Shown here: piece after piece, positions 59,984 to 64,000 of the stretch
Layout: every line of letters begins with the position of its first letter
Numbering within the stretch: position 1 is the stretch's first letter
From: Silicimonas algicola
GTDB lineage: Bacteria > Pseudomonadota > Alphaproteobacteria > Rhodobacterales > Rhodobacteraceae
Length of the DNA stretch: 64,000 nt
Direction of reading: 5' to 3'
Assembly: GCF_003148765.1 (NCBI RefSeq)
Contig: NZ_QGGV01000002.1
Location: 248,001 to 312,000, forward strand
Translations under genes and position numbers: made by a program
Notes under the pieces: generated by a model
What the model was told of the DNA's origin: nothing
Databases searched by the model: none
Seen by the model: the letters and a program-made list of their open reading frames with translations, nothing else

Positions 59984-61408
59984 ATGGGCGACATTCTGAT
60001 CGTAGACGACGAACGCGACATCCGCGAACTGATCTCGGACATCCTCAAGGACGAGGGGTTCACCACTCGTCTGGCCGGGACATCGGACGACGCGATGGCC
60101 GAACTGAACAAGGAGCCGCCGGCGCTGATGATCCTCGACATCTGGCTGAAGGACAGCCGGATGGACGGCATCGACATCCTCAAGACGGTGAAGCGCGACA
60201 ACCCGGATGTGCCGATCATCATCATTTCGGGCCACGGCAACATCGAGATCGCGGTCGCAGCGATCAAGCAGGGCGCCTACGACTTCATCGAGAAGCCCTT
60301 CAACATCGACCAGCTCATGGTGGTCATCACCCGCGCGATGGAGACGTCGCGGCTTCGGCGCGAAAACTCCGAACTGCGACGGAAGGACGTGACGACGACG
60401 GACATGATCGGCATGTCGCCGGCCTTCCGCACGCTCAAATCGCAGCTCGACAAGGTGACGAAGTCGAACGGCCGCGTGATGCTGACCGGCCCGTCGGGCG
60501 CGGGGAAGGAAATTGCCGCGCGCTACATCCACACCCACTCCGAGAGGTCAGACGGCCCCTTCATCACCGTCAACTCGGCGTCGATCGAGCCCGAGCGGAT
60601 GGAGGAGGTCCTCTTCGGCCGTGAAAGCTCGGGCCGCGGGATCGAGCCGGGTCTGCTGGAGCAGGCGCATGGCGGGGTGATCTACTTCGACGAAGTGGCC
60701 GACATGCCGCTTGGAACGCAGTCCAAGATCCTGCGCGTCCTGACCGAACAGCAGTTTCAGCGCGTCGGCGGCGGCGACAAGGTGCGGGTCGACCTGCGCG
60801 TGATTTCGTCCACCACGCGCAACCTCGAGGCCGAGGTCGAGAGCGGCACCTTCCGCCAGGAGCTGTTCCATCGACTGAACGTGGTGCCGATCGACGTGCC
60901 GGCGCTGGCCGAACGGCGCGAGGACATCCCCGAACTCGCCACGCATTTCATCCACAGCTTCAACAAGGCGCAGGGTCTTCCGCTTCGGAAACTGTCGGAA
61001 GAGGCCGTGACGATGCTTCAGACCATGGGCTGGCCCGGCAATGTGAGACAGCTCAAGAACGTCATCGAGCGCGTCCTGATCCTTGGCGGCGACAGGGGCG
61101 ACATTCAGGCCTCCGAGATCCCGTCCGAGACGCCGCCCGAGTCTTCCGAGGAAGGCCGTGTCGTGCTGTCGGGAAGCCTCGCCACGCTGCCCCTGCGCGA
61201 GGCGCGGGAGTTGTTCGAGCGCGAATACCTGCTCACGCAGATCAACCGCTTCGGCGGCAACATCAGCCGCACGGCGGGCTTCGTCGGCATGGAGCGGTCT
61301 GCGCTGCACCGCAAGCTCAAGTCGCTGAACGTCGTGACCTCGTCCCGCTCGGGCGCCCGCATCGCAAGCGTGCTGGACGAGGAGGCGGACCTGGAAGAGG
61401 ACGCTTGA
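59984..61408 (+). CDS. ntrX: Response regulator NtrX
   Basis: A 474-residue regulator. Receiver domain with DDERDIRELI and Asp53 in ILDIWLKDSRMDG. AAA+ domain with TGPSGAGKEIAARYIH (about 168-183) and YFDEVADMPLGTQSKIL. The GAFTGA loop is replaced by a short RESSGRGIEPG, so sigma-54 contact is unlikely. C-terminal Fis-type helix-turn-helix: FGGNISRTAGFVGMERSALHRK. It converges on the cupin gene, with 7 bp between the stops. Confidence 0.95.
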   Translation: MGDILIVDDERDIRELISDILKDEGFTTRLAGTSDDAMAELNKEPPALMILDIWLKDSRMDGIDILKTVKRDNPDVPIIIISGHGNIEIAVAAIKQGAYDFIEKPFNIDQLMVVITRAMETSRLRRENSELRRKDVTTTDMIGMSPAFRTLKSQLDKVTKSNGRVMLTGPSGAGKEIAARYIHTHSERSDGPFITVNSASIEPERMEEVLFGRESSGRGIEPGLLEQAHGGVIYFDEVADMPLGTQSKILRVLTEQQFQRVGGGDKVRVDLRVISSTTRNLEAEVESGTFRQELFHRLNVVPIDVPALAERREDIPELATHFIHSFNKAQGLPLRKLSEEAVTMLQTMGWPGNVRQLKNVIERVLILGGDRGDIQASEIPSETPPESSEEGRVVLSGSLATLPLREARELFEREYLLTQINRFGGNISRTAGFVGMERSALHRKLKSLNVVTSSRSGARIASVLDEEADLEEDA

Positions 61409-61415
61409 GGGGCGC

Positions 61416-61814
61416 TCAGCCCCTCAGGTAATCCTCGTCCGAGACATGCTCCTCCCAGGTCACGCGGCTTCCGTCGCGGGCCTCGGCGATGGCGATGTGG
61501 GTCATGGCGGTCTGGTCCGTCGCTCCGTGCCAATGACGCGTGTCGGGCGAGAACCAGACGACGTCGCCCGGACGGATCTCCTCGCGCGTGCCGCCCTCGG
61601 TGCAGGCCCAGCCCACACCTGCCGTCACGATCAGTGTCTGGCCGTAGGGATGCGTGTGCCACGCCGTCCGCGCGCCGGGCTCGAAGGTGACGGTCAGTCC
61701 CGAGACGCGGGCCGGGGCCTCGGTCTCGAACGGTGTGTCGAAGCGGACGGTGCCGGTGAAATACTCGGCCGGGCCGGGACGTGAGGGGTTTGTGCCGTTG
61801 CGGGTGATCTTCAT
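61416..61814 (-). CDS. Cupin-domain protein
   Basis: A 132-residue single-domain cupin. Start at ATG 61814 gives [15 protein letters not shown]. Metal motif 1 is [19 protein letters not shown] (two His and Gln/Glu position) and motif 2 is [18 protein letters not shown]. It resembles the (R)-mandelonitrile-lyase-type/quercetinase-like small cupins. Substrate unknown. Confidence 0.88.
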   Translation of the reverse strand: MKITRNGTNPSRPGPAEYFTGTVRFDTPFETEAPARVSGLTVTFEPGARTAWHTHPYGQTLIVTAGVGWACTEGGTREEIRPGDVVWFSPDTRHWHGATDQTAMTHIAIAEARDGSRVTWEEHVSDEDYLRG

Positions 61815-61931
61815 GCGGTCCTCCGTTTCCGGGAACCCTAGACGCTGAAGCGGGAAGGCGCGACGGCTTATTCCGTCCCCCGGCGACCCGACGCCTTCGG
61901 AGGAACCAAAGACACCGGGCAAAGACGCCGC

Positions 61932-61946
61932 CAGGGGACGCCCCTG
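61932..61946 (-). terminator. Weak hairpin after the anti-sigma gene
   Basis: CAGGGG (61932-61937) and CCCCTG (61941-61946) form a 6-bp GC stem with a three-base loop about 100 bp beyond the anti-sigma stop on the minus strand. There is no T-tract. Confidence 0.25.
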
Positions 61947-62043
61947 CCAGGGGACAGGGGGCACTCGCACATGCAGGGACGGGTTCGCAGTCCCGACCCC
62001 AGAGGAGTCACGGGAGACGGCGCGCCCGGGTTTCATGCGTCGG

Positions 62044-62727
62044 TCAGATTTCCTCGACGCCTGCCGCCGAGAGGATCTCTCCCGTGGGCTGGCCCGTCGG
62101 GGAACCGCCGTCGGGTTCGTCCGAGATTGCGAGCGTCACGCCTTCGAGCGCGCTGCGGACGGCTTCGGGAACCTCGTAGCCGGCTCGGGCGGCGTCGTCG
62201 GGCAGAAGGCCTACAGGGACGGGCGCCTCGCCGTCCGCAATCGCCCAAAGCTCCAGGTCGCGGCCCGGTGCGGCAGAGCCGTCCGTGCGCGTGACGCGGA
62301 TGTGCCCCGTGACGCTGTCGTAGACGGCGAGGACCCGAAGCGCGCCATCCTCCGAGGTGAGCACGGTGGCATAGAGGATCGGCACGCGCACCTGAGTGGC
62401 GACTTCGTATCCAAGGACGGCGGCGAGGGCGAGCGAGGCGGCGGCAGTAGCCTGCCAGAACCCGGCGCGGGCCAGCCATCCCTGCTTCTGCTCCTGCCCG
62501 AAGACACGGGCGAGGAGTTGGCGGCGTGCGGCGGCAGACGGTTGAACCGGGGCGACGTCGGAGGCCAGATCGGCAAGACGTGCCTGCCAGAAGGTCACCT
62601 CCTGGGCGAAGGCCGGTTCGGTCAGCGCGCGTGCCTCGGCGGCGCGGGCCTCGTCCCCGTCGAGCAGGCCGAGCGCCAGTTCCGCCGCGAGGATCGCGTC
62701 ATCTTCCGGAAGGTCGGAGGGCATCAT
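62044..62727 (-). CDS. Anti-sigma factor (RskA-like)
   Basis: A 227-residue protein. The N-terminal cytoplasmic part ([20 protein letters not shown] and [15 protein letters not shown]) is the anti-sigma-K type. One membrane helix about 98-122 ([20 protein letters not shown]). The periplasmic RskA domain follows ([20 protein letters not shown]). The ATG overlaps the sigma-factor stop by four bases, so the two are made in balance. Confidence 0.9.
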   Translation of the reverse strand: MMPSDLPEDDAILAAELALGLLDGDEARAAEARALTEPAFAQEVTFWQARLADLASDVAPVQPSAAARRQLLARVFGQEQKQGWLARAGFWQATAAASLALAAVLGYEVATQVRVPILYATVLTSEDGALRVLAVYDSVTGHIRVTRTDGSAAPGRDLELWAIADGEAPVPVGLLPDDAARAGYEVPEAVRSALEGVTLAISDEPDGGSPTGQPTGEILSAAGVEEI

Positions 62728-63266
62728 CGGGACAGGCACTCCCTCAGCGAGATCAGGCTGCGGCGCAGCCATGTTCTCATGGTGTTGAGCGGCACGTCAA
62801 AGCGCGACGCCAGGTCGGCATAGCTCTGGCCGTTCAGATAGGCGCCGGTAACCGCCGCGCGGCGGTCCTCGGCCAATTCGTCCATGCAGTCGACGATGCG
62901 CTGCGCCTCGGACGCCGCGATGACATCCCCTTCCGGCGAGCGGCGGGGCGAGGGAAGGGTATCGAGCATCGCCTCGGTCGCGGATTCGGGCCGCCGCGCA
63001 CGCAGCCGGTCGATGGCGGTGTTGCGCGCGATGGTGATGAGCCACGTCATCGGCGAAAGGCCGTTGACCTGGTAACGGTCGGCCTTCTTCCAGATTTTGA
63101 CGTAGGCGTCCTGCATGGCATCCTCGGCTGCTGCACGGTCGTTTAACACACGCAGGCAAACGCCGAGAAGTTTCCCGCTCGTCGCGTCATAAAGGTCTGA
63201 AAATGCCGCTCTTTCTCCCAGTGCCACGCGGGCGATCAGGGCTTCGATCCGATCCTGTGGGGTCAT
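62724..63266 (-). CDS. ECF-family RNA polymerase sigma factor (SigK-like)
   Basis: A 180-residue group IV sigma factor. Region 2: FSDLYDATSGKLLGVCLRVL, AAAEDAMQDAYVKIWKKADR and MTWLITIARNTAIDRLRARR. Region 4: YLNGQSYADLASRFDVPLNT then MRTWLRRSLISLRECL. The start at ATG 63266 fits the family length. It is co-transcribed with its anti-sigma gene and lies behind a DUF7282-like gene on the same strand. Confidence 0.93.
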   Translation of the reverse strand: MTPQDRIEALIARVALGERAAFSDLYDATSGKLLGVCLRVLNDRAAAEDAMQDAYVKIWKKADRYQVNGLSPMTWLITIARNTAIDRLRARRPESATEAMLDTLPSPRRSPEGDVIAASEAQRIVDCMDELAEDRRAAVTGAYLNGQSYADLASRFDVPLNTMRTWLRRSLISLRECLSR

Positions 63267-63362
63267 GTTCGGCCCGTTCCTTCGTACCGCCGCGTCTTGC
63301 GAGAGGGTGCCTTGGACTTCGGGGGGGCGCAACCGTCATGGCGGCTGCCGGCCCGGAATCTT

Positions 63363-63395
63363 GCGGGCGGTTCCAGCCGTGCCGGAACCGCCCGC
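63363..63395 (-). terminator. Hairpin after DUF7282-like gene
   Basis: GCGGGCGGTTCC (63363-63374) and GGAACCGCCCGC (63384-63395) form a perfect 12-bp stem with a nine-base loop, 15 bp beyond the stop of the secreted-protein gene. There is no T-tract, but the stem is very stable. Confidence 0.65.
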
Positions 63396-63410
63396 GAAGA
63401 TGGTTTTCAG

Positions 63411-63827
63411 TTACTGAGCGGTGATGACCTGCATCACGAGTTGGTCGTCGACGCGGATCGGGCCGTCTTCCGTGGCGCCGAGCGTATATTCAAAGACGCC
63501 GGTCGACATGCCGCCCGCTTCCGAGTGGACCATGAGCATAAGCATGTCGCCGGGGGCCACCTCTTCCTGAAGGATGGCGGCGACGTCGGTGTTCTCACCG
63601 GCGCGCAGGGGCGCATAGCCCACGACGGGGCCAGGCTTCATCTCGGCGTCGGTGCGGTGAACGACCAGCCATCCGTTCTCGGTCGCGGTGATCATGTCAG
63701 CCGAGACGATGCCGTTCGACACGTCCTGATCGGCCGCCATGACGGCGGGGTTCATGGCATGGGCTGCGGCCAGCGCGATGCCGGTCGAGGCGGCGAGGGC
63801 AAGTGCGGCGATCGAAAGGGTCTTCAT
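63411..63827 (-). CDS. Secreted DUF7282-like protein
   Basis: A 138-residue protein with GGAGG before the ATG at 63827 and a signal peptide (MKTLSIAALALAASTGIALA). The mature part shows the repeated GWLVVHRTDAEMKPGPVVGY, AAILQEEVAPGDMLMLMVHS and VDDQLVMQVI pattern of DUF7282-like extracellular domains. It is upstream of the ECF sigma gene on the same strand and may be part of its regulon. Confidence 0.8.
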   Translation of the reverse strand: MKTLSIAALALAASTGIALAAAHAMNPAVMAADQDVSNGIVSADMITATENGWLVVHRTDAEMKPGPVVGYAPLRAGENTDVAAILQEEVAPGDMLMLMVHSEAGGMSTGVFEYTLGATEDGPIRVDDQLVMQVITAQ

Positions 63828-64000
63828 GTACGGTTCCTCCGTTTTCATTCACTGTCCTACCCACGCCCCACGGCGCGCCAGAGTTTCGCGTGCCAGCGCA
63901 AATGCCGCGCCCGCTACCGCAACTAACTGAAAAATGGCGGAAATTTTCGAAGCTCGCGAGGCCATCCGGCTTTGTACGCTTGATCGCCGCACCGCCTCAT
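63828..64000. other. Right edge, upstream region of the DUF7282-like gene
   Basis: 173 bp with no gene. It contains the GGAGG site of the minus-strand gene; no promoter pair could be assigned with confidence. Confidence 0.3.

Noticed and set aside
61920-61965. Short GC-rich direct repeat (GCCAGGGGAC twice)
   Set aside because: Only two short copies in a GC-rich gap; no sign of a larger repeat family in the window.
1-64000. CRISPR arrays, rRNA genes, integrase genes
   Set aside because: No regularly spaced repeats, no rRNA sequence and no tyrosine or serine recombinase motifs were seen.

Overview
The window looks like a chromosomal segment of an alphaproteobacterium of the Rhodobacteraceae. 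The strongest evidence is at 54.1-61.4 kb, where a dusB(nifR3)-ntrB-ntrC-ntrY-ntrX series encodes an NtrC that lacks the sigma-54-contacting GAFTGA loop, as described for Rhodobacter. Unlinked his genes, GTG starts and high-GC codon use on the right side agree with this. No rRNA, CRISPR array, integrase or complete transposase was seen.

The left part (about 1-37.9 kb) is accessory in character. It holds: (i) a translationally coupled minus-strand catabolic operon (PdxA-like dehydrogenase, TRAP transporter DctPQM, two FAD enzymes, the last cut by the window edge); (ii) IS3 and AraC-regulator remnants; (iii) a TetR-controlled trio with an alpha/beta hydrolase-glycosyltransferase fusion and a second hydrolase; (iv) an H-NS-like protein; (v) a plus-strand cassette at 12.4-23.8 kb with a DEDD-exonuclease/RecQ/UvrD giant helicase, a small protein, McrB, McrC, a winged-helix/HNH/HIT fusion and a PD-(D/E)xK-like protein; (vi) a broken, internally rearranged IS1182-family transposase gene; (vii) a three-gene overlapping operon of unknown function (small protein, PIN-like protein, P-loop ATPase); (viii) a TerB-domain protein coupled to a small membrane protein; (ix) a five-gene NHEJ/repair operon (ligD, ku, BRCT-TPR protein, hydrolase, xth-type nuclease).

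A tRNA-Gly(UCC) gene at 37.9 kb, followed about 90 bp later by a second copy of its 3' half, marks the change from accessory to core sequence. This is the usual footprint of tRNA-directed integration.

The right part (38.2-64 kb) is ordinary GC-rich core: an ABC exporter, a PPOX-class flavoprotein, an acyl-CoA synthetase, a beta-propeller protein, hisH and hisB, ycjX-ycjF-SDR, a peptide-type ABC binding protein, a soluble histidine kinase, amtB, cinA (C-terminal type), an in-frame ispF-pgpA fusion, the dusB-ntr regulon, a cupin protein, and an ECF sigma/anti-sigma pair next to a secreted DUF7282-like protein.

The best candidates for undescribed biology are the McrBC-plus-giant-helicase-plus-HNH/HIT cassette and the PIN/ATPase operon. 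Both assignments to defence are inferences from domain content and context.
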